Notes: a model not told the origin generated them from the sequence alone. Shown: positions 8,101-17,363, numbered from the stretch's first letter. The stretch is DNA of 64,000 nucleotides from CAINVV01 sp963663005 (GCA_963663005.2 CAXXHH010000008.1:248001-312000); one strand, 5' to 3'. Numbers and translations: made by a program.

Positions 8101-9309
8101 TTACATACTGAGCCATTTTTCCGGATCCAGCTTGCTGTTTTCATACCAAAGCTGAAACTTAAGAACGGTCCTGTTATCGTCTTCCTTATCCGTAAAGACA
8201 GTGCCTAACTCCTGCTTCGTATCCACCTTTTGTCCAACCTGCACCGAAACGCTCGAAAGATTTGAATAGACGGTCAGGTAGCTGCCATGCCTCAATATAA
8301 TAGCCCAGTTGCCGCTTAATGCGAGAACCTTGGTCACCTCACCCTTGAATACTGCCCGGGCCTTGGATCCTGATTGTGTGGTAATATCTATACCGGAATT
8401 TCGTTTGATCACATGCTTCAAAACCAAATCGGGATGCTCGCCAAAATGATCCGTTATCAACCCCTTTTGCAACGGCCAGGGCAGCTTCCCCTTATTTTGG
8501 GAAAAATTATCCGATAAATTTTTCCTTTCGGGTGATGGCTTCACACCAGGCTCTTTTGCAGCCTTAAGCGCAAGTTTCCGTGCTTCCTCGGCAATAATTT
8601 TTTCAATCTCCTGCTCCAGCCTTGAAGCAATTTTCTGCTGACTTTCAAGCTTTTTCCTTAAATCTTTGTCCTTCTTCTGCAAGGCAGAATAATATTCCTT
8701 TTGCTCAGCTTTTTGCCTGGCATACGTATCCGACTGACTAATTCTGGAGGACAATAATTGTTGCTTATTCATTTTCTTCGAGCTCAAATCCTCCATTAAT
8801 ACCCCCAACTGCTCCTTCAATTTGGTGATCTCGCTCGCCTGGGTTCTCCGGTAGTCTGCGTACTGTCTCAGATAGATAAAGCGCTTATAGGCCTGGTTGA
8901 AATCATCCGCCGAGAGAAAAAATAATAGCTGGTTGTTCTGATCCTGATTTCTTCGGGCATAGCGAATCATTCCAGCATATCTGTTTTTTACCAACTCTAA
9001 ATCAGCGCTTAATGAATCCAAATTTCGGGATGTCCGCACAATTGTGGAGTCGAGATAACCCAATTCGTAATTTATGTTGGAAATAAGACTCTCCTGAAGG
9101 CGAATTTTACGCTCCAGAATGGTTAGCCTGTTTATAGAAGTTTTAGTATTTTGATCCGTCTCTTTTAATAAATGGTTGATATACTCGATTTCCTGACTTG
9201 TCTTCTCTTTTTCCTTCTTTAATTCATTAATTGATTGTCCTTTAGAATAGGAAAATGCAATCAGAAAAATCAGCAGGACGAATATTTTTTTTTCAAATTC
9301 AACCATCAT
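8101..9309 (-). CDS. EnvC-like murein hydrolase activator (M23/LytM fold)
   Basis: A 402-residue exported protein: signal peptide (about 1-25), a long coiled coil rich in K, E and Q (about 28-250), and a C-terminal M23/LytM domain (about 275-400). The zinc site looks broken. The usual HxGIDI segment reads RNSGIDITT, and the normal YAHL-type segment reads VYSNLS. Family members with such loss, like EnvC, do not cut peptidoglycan but activate cell-wall amidases at division sites, and this is the likely role. It is the last gene of the flippase-dut-TPR-DUF4292 operon, seven bases after the DUF4292 gene. Confidence 0.87.
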   Translation of the reverse strand: MMVEFEKKIFVLLIFLIAFSYSKGQSINELKKEKEKTSQEIEYINHLLKETDQNTKTSINRLTILERKIRLQESLISNINYELGYLDSTIVRTSRNLDSLSADLELVKNRYAGMIRYARRNQDQNNQLLFFLSADDFNQAYKRFIYLRQYADYRRTQASEITKLKEQLGVLMEDLSSKKMNKQQLLSSRISQSDTYARQKAEQKEYYSALQKKDKDLRKKLESQQKIASRLEQEIEKIIAEEARKLALKAAKEPGVKPSPERKNLSDNFSQNKGKLPWPLQKGLITDHFGEHPDLVLKHVIKRNSGIDITTQSGSKARAVFKGEVTKVLALSGNWAIILRHGSYLTVYSNLSSVSVQVGQKVDTKQELGTVFTDKEDDNRTVLKFQLWYENSKLDPEKWLSM

Positions 9310-9316
9310 TACACCC

Positions 9317-10204
9317 TCAGTTTGGATTTAAATCTTTCTTCAACTCTTCCCTTTTGTACTTAGGAGGGATCGTAAAAACAAAATCAGTTTCATCATCTAA
9401 TGAAACCTTCGATAATTCCACATGCAGGTCAATTTTTTTCTTACCCGACACCGCAACATGAATAATCCCAGGAAACCATTTCACTCCCAACGCCTTAAAT
9501 TCCGAGAATTCTATTGTAATAATACGGTCCGATTCAATATCGTGATAAACCTCTTTCCTTACTACAAACAAATCAGGATCAATATAAATATCCTGCTTAA
9601 CCAAATTCTGCTCATCATTTCTTTGTTTAAAGCGCTCAAGCCTATCTTCGTTGGCCGTAATCTTCCTATACTTCCGAGCCCTGATCGACGAAAGTTTGTA
9701 CATGTTATCCTCTATCGCCAACACGTAATCCTTAAATTGGTTTTCTGACTGATCCTGTTTAACAGATTGAATATGATTACTTAATATCGCCTGGATCGTC
9801 GGAAAATCAATATCGCTACTTAATAAATCACCAATATTTTGAATAGCCCCAGACATCACCATTTTACCAATGTGATAGACGACCCGGAAAGAATCATTAT
9901 CCAACTCGAGTTTTCCTACCGGGATAATCAGATTCTGAGCAGAAACCTGAATAACACTGTCTCTCTTTATCTTATAATTTCCCTTGACTGAATTAACATT
10001 TCCATCAATATTAATTGTCACATTTACTTTCCTGACAGACAACGTGTTGTATTTAAACTCATTGTCATACACCATTCGAACCACCCGCCTGACACTCATG
10101 GGCTTAATTTTCTTCTCTATGACAACCTTTTCAACATGCTTACATCCTGACAAAAGCAAAATGAATAAGCTGATATAAATAAGCGGTATAAACTTTAACT
10201 TCAT
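9317..10204 (-). CDS. DUF4292-family lipoprotein
   Basis: A 295-residue predicted lipoprotein. It begins MKLKFIPLIYISLFILLLSGC, where LLLSGC is a lipobox with the lipidated cysteine near residue 21. The rest is a beta-rich domain resembling outer-membrane lipoprotein carriers of the LolA/LolB type (for example LIIPVGKLELDNDSFRVVY). The family is common in Bacteroidota beside the EnvC gene and has no settled function; a part in envelope lipoprotein or lipid handling is plausible. A TTG eight codons upstream would extend the frame and overlap the TPR gene. The ATG at 10204 directly precedes the signal peptide and leaves a four-base gap, so it is preferred. Confidence 0.82.
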   Translation of the reverse strand: MKLKFIPLIYISLFILLLSGCKHVEKVVIEKKIKPMSVRRVVRMVYDNEFKYNTLSVRKVNVTINIDGNVNSVKGNYKIKRDSVIQVSAQNLIIPVGKLELDNDSFRVVYHIGKMVMSGAIQNIGDLLSSDIDFPTIQAILSNHIQSVKQDQSENQFKDYVLAIEDNMYKLSSIRARKYRKITANEDRLERFKQRNDEQNLVKQDIYIDPDLFVVRKEVYHDIESDRIITIEFSEFKALGVKWFPGIIHVAVSGKKKIDLHVELSKVSLDDETDFVFTIPPKYKREELKKDLNPN

Positions 10205-10208
10205 GATT

Positions 10209-11993
10209 TTATTCTTCGGCTGACTCAATGTACGTAATTTTTTTGATTTTCGTAGGTAATACCTTCGATTTATTCCCCATCTTCAAAGACCTTTCCCATT
10301 GCTGAACTGCTTTATCCTTTTCATTGAGAAAGAATAAAATGTCTCCATAGTGTTCTACTAATACCGGACTTTCCTCCTTGCTGTTCGATAGGGCTGATTC
10401 CATATAAAATTTGGCCAACTGATAATCTTTCTTCTTAAAAAGTACCCACGCATAGGTATCAAGGTAAGTAGCATTGTTGGGATTATTTTTCACCACACCG
10501 TTGCTAAGCTTCTCTGCAACATCCAATTTTAGTGATCTTAATGACAAATAGTAGGCATAATTATTCATCGCAAGATAATTCTGAGGATCAATCTCAACGA
10601 CTTTGTCAAACCAGCTATAGGCCTTCTCATATTCCTTTTGCTTATAATAGGCTTCGGCCCGATAAGTGTATACCTGAGATAAAATTTGAGAATTTTTACC
10701 GGAATTGGCTTCAGCCGAATCGAGCACAGCAAAGACATCAGCATAATTTCCCTGTTGAATCAAGGCCACTGCATCCAAAATGTACAGCACCGGTTGCTCA
10801 GGAAAATACTTGATCGCAACCCTACTGTCTTTTCCTAAAGATTTCCAATCCAGCAAATCATTATCGATGTACAGTAATCGCTCCCAATACGTGTAATTTC
10901 CCTTGTTGATTTCTACCACCAGTCGCAACTGTTCTCTGGCTTCATTGAACAACTTCTTCCCAAGATAATATTCCGCAAGTAACGCTCTTGGGCGCTCATC
11001 GTCTATATGCTTGTCGATAAGAATGTTAATCAATTCTAACTGTTGCCTTTCCGTTAGGTGTCTGTCCTCGGATTGAGAATGAAGCAAGTACATCTGAATT
11101 TTGGTCTCCAATTCCAGACTCGAATTTTCGAAACCTGCTTTTAATTGGTCATAGGCCTTTGTAGAATCGCCTGCCGCCTGATAGTAATTTGAAAGCGAAA
11201 AATGAATAAATCCATCCGTCGGCTTTAGCTGCAAAACTTTATTGTAATTCTCAAGCGATTTATCCATAATACTGTCAGCCAAATACATATCGGCCAATAA
11301 TCCATAATATTTGGACTCCCCCTGATTTTTAGCTATAAGATTTTCAATTTCCCTGTAGGCTTCCTTCTTTTTCCCTTGTTTTAGGTAGATTGATTGCCTT
11401 CCCAATGCTATTGGCTCAATAAGCCCATATTTTTTCTCGAGCTCATCATAACAGGCAAATGCCTCCTCCTGCTTCCCCGCCATATTGAACATTTCCGCCC
11501 GATACATTGGATAGTCCGTATTATCAGGTGATAATGTGGCTAAAACACCAAAAGTAGCAGCAGCCTTTTCGTACAGCTTATTCTGTTGATAAATTTTTGC
11601 TAACAGAATTCGATAATACTGATTCTGAGGATCTAACGAAACAGCTTTCTCCAACATCATCATAGCACTCTGAAAATCACTTCTGACAAGATGTATATTC
11701 GCAATCTCGTATAATGCCGCCGAAGAAACAGGATCCATTTCTAAACAACGGGAAAAGATCTTTATCGCTTCATCAACATTTCCAATTGTCCTTTGCTTAA
11801 TCCCTTCAATAAACAGGTATTGAAACTGCTGTTTTTGATCCTCCGTCAGCAAGGATCGACTCTGAATCTCCACCTCAGGTACAGCTTTCTTAACCGTTTG
11901 CTGAGGCGCCTTGCAGGAAGTAAAAATACAAATGCAGGGAACGACTACCCAAATAATATAAATTGTTTTGTTCATTGTCTGTTTTTTAAGCAT
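10209..11993 (-). CDS. Tetratricopeptide-repeat lipoprotein
   Basis: A 594-residue protein with a lipoprotein signal (IYIIWVVVPCICIFTSC, lipidated Cys near 27) followed by tandem TPR units spanning about 50-590. Typical units include AALYEIANIHLVRSDFQSAM and YLAMNNYAYYLSLRS. TPR arrays form superhelical scaffolds that bind other proteins, so this is probably an envelope assembly or scaffold protein; the partner is unknown. The start may instead be the Met at residue 7 (11975). It lies three bases after dut and four before the DUF4292 gene, clearly in the same operon. The same gene order recurs across Bacteroidota. Confidence 0.88.
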   Translation of the reverse strand: MLKKQTMNKTIYIIWVVVPCICIFTSCKAPQQTVKKAVPEVEIQSRSLLTEDQKQQFQYLFIEGIKQRTIGNVDEAIKIFSRCLEMDPVSSAALYEIANIHLVRSDFQSAMMMLEKAVSLDPQNQYYRILLAKIYQQNKLYEKAAATFGVLATLSPDNTDYPMYRAEMFNMAGKQEEAFACYDELEKKYGLIEPIALGRQSIYLKQGKKKEAYREIENLIAKNQGESKYYGLLADMYLADSIMDKSLENYNKVLQLKPTDGFIHFSLSNYYQAAGDSTKAYDQLKAGFENSSLELETKIQMYLLHSQSEDRHLTERQQLELINILIDKHIDDERPRALLAEYYLGKKLFNEAREQLRLVVEINKGNYTYWERLLYIDNDLLDWKSLGKDSRVAIKYFPEQPVLYILDAVALIQQGNYADVFAVLDSAEANSGKNSQILSQVYTYRAEAYYKQKEYEKAYSWFDKVVEIDPQNYLAMNNYAYYLSLRSLKLDVAEKLSNGVVKNNPNNATYLDTYAWVLFKKKDYQLAKFYMESALSNSKEESPVLVEHYGDILFFLNEKDKAVQQWERSLKMGNKSKVLPTKIKKITYIESAEE

Positions 11994-11996
11994 CTT

Positions 11997-12431
11997 TTAA
12001 TGCTTTCCTGTATGACCAAATCCTCCTTCACCACGCTCACTCTGATCCAATTCAACTACTTCATTCCATTCAATTTGCTCGTAGGAGGAAATAATCATTT
12101 GTGCAATCCGCTCACCATTATTGATAATGAAGTCTTCCTGAGAAAAATTAATCAGGATGATCTTAATCTCTCCCCTGTAATCTGCATCAATAGTGCCCGG
12201 TGAATTAAGTACCGTCACCCCCTTATTAATAGCCAAACCACTTCTGGGTCGAATCTGAGCTTCATAGCCTTCCGGTAGCTGTATAAAAAGCCCAGTCGGG
12301 ACTAACTTTCGTTCAAAAGGCCTTAGAACCAGTGGTTCAGCCAAGTTGGCCCGGAGATCCATTCCGGCAGATTGGTTGGTTCCGTAATGAGGAATACTAT
12401 TTTTAGAGCTATTAACTATTTTGACTTTCAT
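11997..12431 (-). CDS. dut: dUTP diphosphatase
   Basis: A 144-residue trimeric dUTPase that hydrolyses dUTP to dUMP and pyrophosphate, keeping uracil out of DNA and supplying dTMP synthesis. The five family motifs are present in order: AGMDLRAN (about 22-29), RPRSGLA (about 62-68), GTIDADYRGEI (about 79-89), GERIAQMI (about 105-112) and the C-terminal RGEGGFGHTG (about 133-142). The length is standard. It sits inside an envelope operon, an arrangement common in Bacteroidota with no obvious functional link. A gap of about 220 bases separates it from the flippase gene upstream; no clear promoter was found in that gap. Confidence 0.97.
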   Translation of the reverse strand: MKVKIVNSSKNSIPHYGTNQSAGMDLRANLAEPLVLRPFERKLVPTGLFIQLPEGYEAQIRPRSGLAINKGVTVLNSPGTIDADYRGEIKIILINFSQEDFIINNGERIAQMIISSYEQIEWNEVVELDQSERGEGGFGHTGKH

Positions 12432-12649
12432 GTGCTTGTAATTTCTGTTTTTTAACGGCTAAATAGAATCGAAGATCTGCGAAACTAATACCCACAATAG
12501 CCTGCAATAATTTCATCCATCACTACTTAGTTACTTTAGGCGGCTAATATAAGAAATACCCATAAGAGTATGTTCAAACCAACCAAAAATGAATATGTGG
12601 GTGTTCCATGCGGCAGTTAAAAAAACAAAATTTATACGCATGAAACATA

Positions 12650-14161
12650 TTAAACTGTTCGATTAACATCTAAACGCTTTGGCAATAACCTCATCAAATC
12701 AGTCTTTTCGGTACGCCAGATATAAAATATAAATAGTGCAAACAGGATGGTTTTTACACTGTATTTTAAAAATAGACCATTAAAAACAATATTCATTTCG
12801 ATTATATAGAGAGATATCGCAACTAAAAAATATGATCCGATTTTTTTTAGATCATACTTTACGGGGAAATATTTCTGTCCAAAGTAATAGGAAATGAGCG
12901 TTGTAAGTAGGGAGGAAGCGAAAAAGGCCATAGCTGAAGCCATATAACCTATTCGGGGAATAAACAAAATGTTGATAAACAATGTAATTATGCCTCCGAC
13001 AATGGAAAAAATTGCCCCGTACCGCGTCTGATCCGTTAACTTATACCAAAGTGATTGAGTGTAGAAGATTCCCATAAAAAGATTCCCCATTAACAACCAC
13101 GGAACAATTTTTATACCAACCGGATCATGATAACCTAACTTTGAAGACCCGATGAAATATTTCAGGATGTCTACATAAAACAATACACCAACAAAAATTA
13201 GAAGTCCAAAAATGACAAAATAGTTCATTATAACACTGTAAACTTTTTTGGATTCCTCCCCCTTATAATGAGCAAATAAAAAGGGCTCAAATGAATACCG
13301 GAACGCCTGAACAAATAGAGTCATTAGTATAGCTAATTTACCGTTTGCCGAGTACACTCCCAATTCAGACATTGGGTCCTTACCATTTGAAATGAGTTCA
13401 GGTATCAGTATTTTGTCAATATTCAGTGTAACCATGCCTGCAATCCCGACGACAAGGATGGGCCAGCCATAATTCAACATTTCTTTCAGCTTTTCAGTCT
13501 TGAATACAATCTTCCTAATCCCCAAATCCGGCAAGAAGAGCAACAAAGTAACAACCGAGGCAATCATATAGGATAAGAAGGCATATCCGATGCCAATCTC
13601 CGGATTATAGAAATAGTGAAGAAACGAGTCAGGATTATTCGCCAATACTCTCGGACAAAGAAGAATCCAGAATAAATTCAGGAAAATATTTATTCCAATA
13701 TTTATCATCTTAAAGGCAGCAAATTTGATAGGCCTTTGTTGTAGTCGCAGCCGGGCAAAGGGAATTGCCGTTACAGCGTCTAGGGCAACAGTAATTCCCA
13801 TCCAGATTATATAAAGATGCTGATCCGGATACCCTATCCAACCGGATATTTGTCCGGAAAATAAGGAAATCCCTAAAACAAAAAGGAGCGAAGTGAAAGA
13901 AAGAGAGGCAAACGAAGTACCAAAAATCTCATTTGGCCGCTCACTCTTACTGGCGAAGCGGAAATAAGAAGTCTCCATTCCATAAGTAAGAATGACCTGA
14001 AAAATTGCGACGTAGGCCAATAAATTACTTAAAATCCCATACTCTCCTGTTGGAAAAGTATAGCCATAAATGGGCGTCAGCATTAAATTTAAGAATCTGC
14101 CGACGATACTTGACACACCATAAATCATGGTATCTCCTGCCAATTTTTTTAGTGCACTCAA
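12650..14161 (-). CDS. Lipopolysaccharide/oligosaccharide flippase (MOP superfamily)
   Basis: A 503-residue polytopic membrane protein with about 12-14 hydrophobic segments, of the Wzx/MATE-like MOP superfamily that moves lipid-linked glycans or related lipids across the inner membrane. The N-terminus, MSALKKLAGDTMIYGVSSIV, aligns with the usual start of this family. This implies that TTG at 14161 is the real start codon, because the next Met is at residue 12, inside the conserved segment. It begins the run of minus-strand envelope genes and faces the divergent glutaminyl cyclotransferase gene. The exact lipid substrate is not evident. Confidence 0.88.
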   Translation of the reverse strand: MSALKKLAGDTMIYGVSSIVGRFLNLMLTPIYGYTFPTGEYGILSNLLAYVAIFQVILTYGMETSYFRFASKSERPNEIFGTSFASLSFTSLLFVLGISLFSGQISGWIGYPDQHLYIIWMGITVALDAVTAIPFARLRLQQRPIKFAAFKMINIGINIFLNLFWILLCPRVLANNPDSFLHYFYNPEIGIGYAFLSYMIASVVTLLLFLPDLGIRKIVFKTEKLKEMLNYGWPILVVGIAGMVTLNIDKILIPELISNGKDPMSELGVYSANGKLAILMTLFVQAFRYSFEPFLFAHYKGEESKKVYSVIMNYFVIFGLLIFVGVLFYVDILKYFIGSSKLGYHDPVGIKIVPWLLMGNLFMGIFYTQSLWYKLTDQTRYGAIFSIVGGIITLFINILFIPRIGYMASAMAFFASSLLTTLISYYFGQKYFPVKYDLKKIGSYFLVAISLYIIEMNIVFNGLFLKYSVKTILFALFIFYIWRTEKTDLMRLLPKRLDVNRTV

Positions 14162-14274
14162 GCCAGAAAAATTAATTCTTGTTGACGCAAAGATAATTGA
14201 AGAATATAAAAGAAACTCAAAACAATAAAATTGAATTTCTTAATCTTATAATTTCTTCTTTAACAATATAAGTC

Positions 14275-14307
14275 TTGCACTTTGTCCAAAATAAGATTCT
14301 AAATTTG
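14275..14307 (+). promoter_or_regulatory. Promoter of the glutaminyl cyclotransferase gene
   Basis: TTG at 14275-14277 and TAAATTTG at 14300-14307 are separated by 22 bases, a good fit to the Bacteroidota -33/-7 promoter. The predicted transcript starts near 14314, just before the ATG at 14338. The same TTG opens a longer reading frame, which the promoter argues against. Confidence 0.6.
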
Positions 14308-14337
14308 ACAAAATTTTCTTACCAAAATTTCTCTTTC

Positions 14338-15414
14338 ATGAAGCGGTTCACGTTATCTCTGGTTCCATTATTCTTTGTATTGATAATCTTGATGAATTGT
14401 GCCCAATCAAGCAGCCATTCCAGACGACCTGTAACTTCCTTTCAATTGGAACCCAAAAAGAAAAGTTACACGCTTGGCGAAGAAATTGTGATTAGCTTGA
14501 ATACTAAACTGAAAGATGGGTCAATCGAAAAAATTGAAATTTCGGTGGATGGAAAACCAGTTCAGACTTCAAATAAATTAACCAATTCGATCATCTATAA
14601 AACTGTTGATTTTGGAGTTGGTAAACATATTGTCAAAGTATCTGCGGTAAAAACGGATGGTCAGTCAGGCGATAATTACGAGGAAATTTTCGTCACATCA
14701 AACCTTAAGCCCGTTCAATATTCGTACCAGATCATCTCCGTATTTCCGCATACCACGACGCATTTTACGCAAGGACTGGAATTTCACAACAATATTCTTT
14801 ACGAGGGAACCGGACAAGAGGGAACCTCAGCAATTTATCAGCTCGATCTGAAATCAGGAAAAACACTCAAGGAAACAAAACTTGAAAATCAATATTTTGG
14901 AGAAGGTATTACGATACTTAACGACAAAATATATGAATTGACCTATAAAAATCAAATTGGATTTGTATATGATCTGGCAACTTTCAAATTGCTAAACACC
15001 TGGAAATATAAATCAAAAGAAGGGTGGGGGTTAACCAACGATGGCCACTCACTGATAATGAGTGACGGCACCGAAAACATCTATTTTATTAACCCTGACA
15101 CCTACCAGGAAGAGAGAAAAATTCAGGTCTGTAATGAATATAATATCGTAAAGAACCTAAATGAACTAGAGTACATTAAAGGTGAAATTTGGGCTAATAT
15201 TTGGACTACGGATAATTTAGTTATCATTGATCCAAAAACAGGAAAAATTACTGGAGAAATCGATTTAAGCGGATTGTCAGGTACTATCGTACAGAACCAG
15301 CGGGAACAAATAGACGTGCTTAACGGAATTGCATGGAATCCAGTAACCGACAAAATTTACGTTACAGGCAAACTTTGGCCTAAGGCGTTTGAAATTAAAT
15401 TAATCAGAAAATAA
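14338..15414 (+). CDS. Glutaminyl-peptide cyclotransferase lipoprotein
   Basis: A 358-residue protein starting MKRFTLSLVPLFFVLIILMNC, a lipoprotein signal with lipobox LMNC. A short N-terminal beta domain (about 25-120) is followed by the beta-propeller glutamine cyclotransferase domain. Family landmarks are visible: FPHTTTHFTQGLEFHNNILYEGTG, GEGITILNDKIYELTYK, GWGLTNDG and ELEYIKGEIWANIW, ending with LNGIAWNP. Such enzymes convert N-terminal glutamine to pyroglutamate, here probably on the outer side of an envelope membrane. A longer frame from TTG 14275 is rejected because it overlaps the promoter and would bury the signal peptide. It converges with ruvB. Confidence 0.9.
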   Translation: MKRFTLSLVPLFFVLIILMNCAQSSSHSRRPVTSFQLEPKKKSYTLGEEIVISLNTKLKDGSIEKIEISVDGKPVQTSNKLTNSIIYKTVDFGVGKHIVKVSAVKTDGQSGDNYEEIFVTSNLKPVQYSYQIISVFPHTTTHFTQGLEFHNNILYEGTGQEGTSAIYQLDLKSGKTLKETKLENQYFGEGITILNDKIYELTYKNQIGFVYDLATFKLLNTWKYKSKEGWGLTNDGHSLIMSDGTENIYFINPDTYQEERKIQVCNEYNIVKNLNELEYIKGEIWANIWTTDNLVIIDPKTGKITGEIDLSGLSGTIVQNQREQIDVLNGIAWNPVTDKIYVTGKLWPKAFEIKLIRK

Positions 15415-16440
15415 TCAAAATAGGGATCCAGTACTAAAATCAAGTCTGTTCTTTCCTAAATGACTATATGCCAATTCGGTAACCTCTCGTCCCCTCGGAG
15501 TTCGTTTTATAAATCCTTCTTTGATAAGAAAAGGTTCATATACCTCTTCTATGGTTCCTGAATCCTCTCCAACAGCCGTTGCAATAGTCGAAATTCCAAC
15601 TGGTCCTCCCTTAAATTTATCAATTATTGTTGACAAGATTTTATTATCCATCTCATCCAGACCGTATCTGTCAATATTGAGTGCCTCAAGAGAGTATTTG
15701 GTAATTTCCAAATCAATTTTCCCATTTCCTTTTACCATGGCAAAGTCCCGAACTCTCCTCAACAGTGAATTAACAATCCTTGGGGTTCCCCGACTCCTTC
15801 TCGCAATTTCAAAGGCTGCATCATCATTAATTATGACATCGAGAATTCTTGCAGAACGCTTCACTATACCTGTTAATATGTTTATATCATAATATTCTAA
15901 ATGGCAGGTAATACCAAATCTTGCGCGAAGCGGTCTTGTTAATAAACCACTCCTTGTGGTAGCTCCAATTAAGGTAAACGGATTTAACTCCAGTTGAATT
16001 GAGCGGGCACTTGGCCCCTTATCTATTAATATATCAATTCGAAAATCTTCCATTGCAGAATAAAGATATTCCTCTACAATTGGACTCAGCCGATGAATTT
16101 CATCGATGAAAAGAACATCATTTTTCTCAAGATTTGTAAGGAGCCCAGCCAAATCGCCTGGTTTATCCAATACAGGACCTGAGGTCAATTTTAATTTAAC
16201 TCCCAATTCATTCGCTATGATATTGGATAATGTCGTTTTTCCCAGCCCTGGAGGACCATGCAACAGCACATGATCCAGGGACTCGCCACGCATAATTGCC
16301 GCCTGAACAAAAACTTGAATATTATCAATAATTTTTGTCTGTCCTGCAAAATCATTAAACTTTAGTGGCCTTAACTGATTATCTAATTCCCTTTCAACCG
16401 GATCACTATTTGCATCTCTCAAGTCAATAAATTCCCCCAT
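15415..16440 (-). CDS. ruvB: Holliday junction branch-migration helicase RuvB
   Basis: A 341-residue AAA+ ATPase that, with RuvA, drives branch migration of Holliday junctions in recombinational repair. Walker A GPPGLGKT is at 62-69, Walker B FIDEIH at about 111-116, sensor 1 GATTRSG follows, and a C-terminal winged helix ends with FIKRTPRGREVT. The length is typical. ruvA and ruvC are not adjacent. The gene is at the left flank of the proposed origin region, reading away from it, in the leading-strand orientation. Its stop is next to the stop of the convergent glutaminyl cyclotransferase gene. Confidence 0.97.
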   Translation of the reverse strand: MGEFIDLRDANSDPVERELDNQLRPLKFNDFAGQTKIIDNIQVFVQAAIMRGESLDHVLLHGPPGLGKTTLSNIIANELGVKLKLTSGPVLDKPGDLAGLLTNLEKNDVLFIDEIHRLSPIVEEYLYSAMEDFRIDILIDKGPSARSIQLELNPFTLIGATTRSGLLTRPLRARFGITCHLEYYDINILTGIVKRSARILDVIINDDAAFEIARRSRGTPRIVNSLLRRVRDFAMVKGNGKIDLEITKYSLEALNIDRYGLDEMDNKILSTIIDKFKGGPVGISTIATAVGEDSGTIEEVYEPFLIKEGFIKRTPRGREVTELAYSHLGKNRLDFSTGSLF

Positions 16441-16478
16441 TCCTGTGAAAAAATTACAGTAAAAATTAATTGATATAA

Positions 16479-16886
16479 TTAAATACTCTTGTCAAATGAT
16501 TCAATAATTTCTACAAACTTAAACGCATTAAACGGTTTTTCCATTAAATGATCCATGCCATTTTCAACGCACTTTTGAAAATCATTGTTTAACGTATTTG
16601 CAGTAAACGCTATTATTGGTGTATAACCTCTGGATTTATCATAATTTTCAATTTTTCTAATCTCTCTTGAGGATTCAAAACCATCCATAACCGGCATCAT
16701 TAAATCCATCAAAACAACATCAAAATGTTCCTTCTTGAAAATTTCAACCCCTTCCAATCCATTATTTGCCACCGTAACTACACAATTCAGTTTTGACAAA
16801 TTTATTGTTAATAGTTTTTGATTCAGGAGATTATCCTCTACTAACAAAATTTTTAAGTTCTTCTTAAGTTTAAAATCAGATATCAT
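16479..16886 (-). CDS. Single-domain response regulator (CheY-like receiver)
   Basis: A 135-residue stand-alone receiver domain. The acidic pocket is in ILLVEDN (E17, D18), the phospho-acceptor is D61 in VVLMDLMMPVMDG, the conserved Thr is in IIAFTANT, and the conserved Lys is in MEKPFN. There is no DNA-binding or enzymatic output domain. The sequence resembles the receiver modules of hybrid histidine kinases, so it probably relays phosphate or acts by protein contact. No kinase is nearby. It lies about 38 bases upstream of ruvB in the same direction and is the gene directly left of the AT-rich origin candidate. Confidence 0.9.
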   Translation of the reverse strand: MISDFKLKKNLKILLVEDNLLNQKLLTINLSKLNCVVTVANNGLEGVEIFKKEHFDVVLMDLMMPVMDGFESSREIRKIENYDKSRGYTPIIAFTANTLNNDFQKCVENGMDHLMEKPFNAFKFVEIIESFDKSI

Positions 16887-17363
16887 CAGTCTTTTTTAAG
16901 TTTTCTCTTAATTAGAAAATTTTCGGTCTAATTTTGAGCTCATTCCTAAAGTAAGGATTTTAGAAATGAACAATAAGTAATATTATTTAATTTAATGTTT
17001 ATTCTTTAAAGAAACTTTATTTTATTATATGCTGTTCATGATGTTAATAAATACCAAAAAAATGTCTTAAATGCGCTGCGTTAAAAAGATACTCAAACTT
17101 TATTAACTTTATAATTTATTGAAAAACTGGAATCTATAATCTTATTAACAAGATGTCAATTTTGAGTATAAACTCGAGTATAAATTGTGAAAGTATCTGT
17201 TTATAGTTTAATTTCTTTTGATTTTAATTAGATAAAATTTGATTTTGACTATTTCTAATACGCTTTATTTATTTATGACAGAGAATTTCTTTTAAAATAT
17301 CTGCAATTTATTAAAACTTATTAACGTTTTTTCAGTATTGTTATTAAAACAAAAATTGTCGTC
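16887..17363. other. Candidate replication origin (AT-rich, GC-skew switch)
   Basis: A 477-base gap with no plausible gene, strongly AT-rich. The + strand is C-rich in the gene to the left and G-rich in the gene to the right, and this sign change holds over the whole window. The gap contains DnaA-box-like words: TTATTAACA at 17042-17050 (minus) and 17142-17150, TTATTAACT at 17100-17108, TTATTAACG at 17318-17326, and TTATTAAAA at 17308-17316 and 17341-17349. They differ from the TTATCCACA consensus at two or more bases. Diverging genes flank it, and mnmG and a parS-like site are close. This supports oriC, but no dnaA gene is present. Confidence 0.6.
17164..17184 (+). repeat. Short tandem repeat in the origin candidate
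   Basis: GAGTATAAA occurs at 17164-17172 and again at 17176-17184, a 12-base period (GAGTATAAACTC then GAGTATAAATTG). Short AT-rich tandem repeats are a common element of bacterial unwinding regions, but two copies could also be chance. Confidence 0.45.

Noticed and set aside
12432..12649. Hidden small gene or RNA in the gap upstream of dut
   Set aside because: No start-stop frame with coding character, no tRNA-like fold and no clear promoter was seen.
16887..17363. Replication terminus rather than origin
   Set aside because: The skew goes from C-rich to G-rich on the + strand when read left to right, which is the direction expected at an origin, and the parS-like site and mnmG agree.
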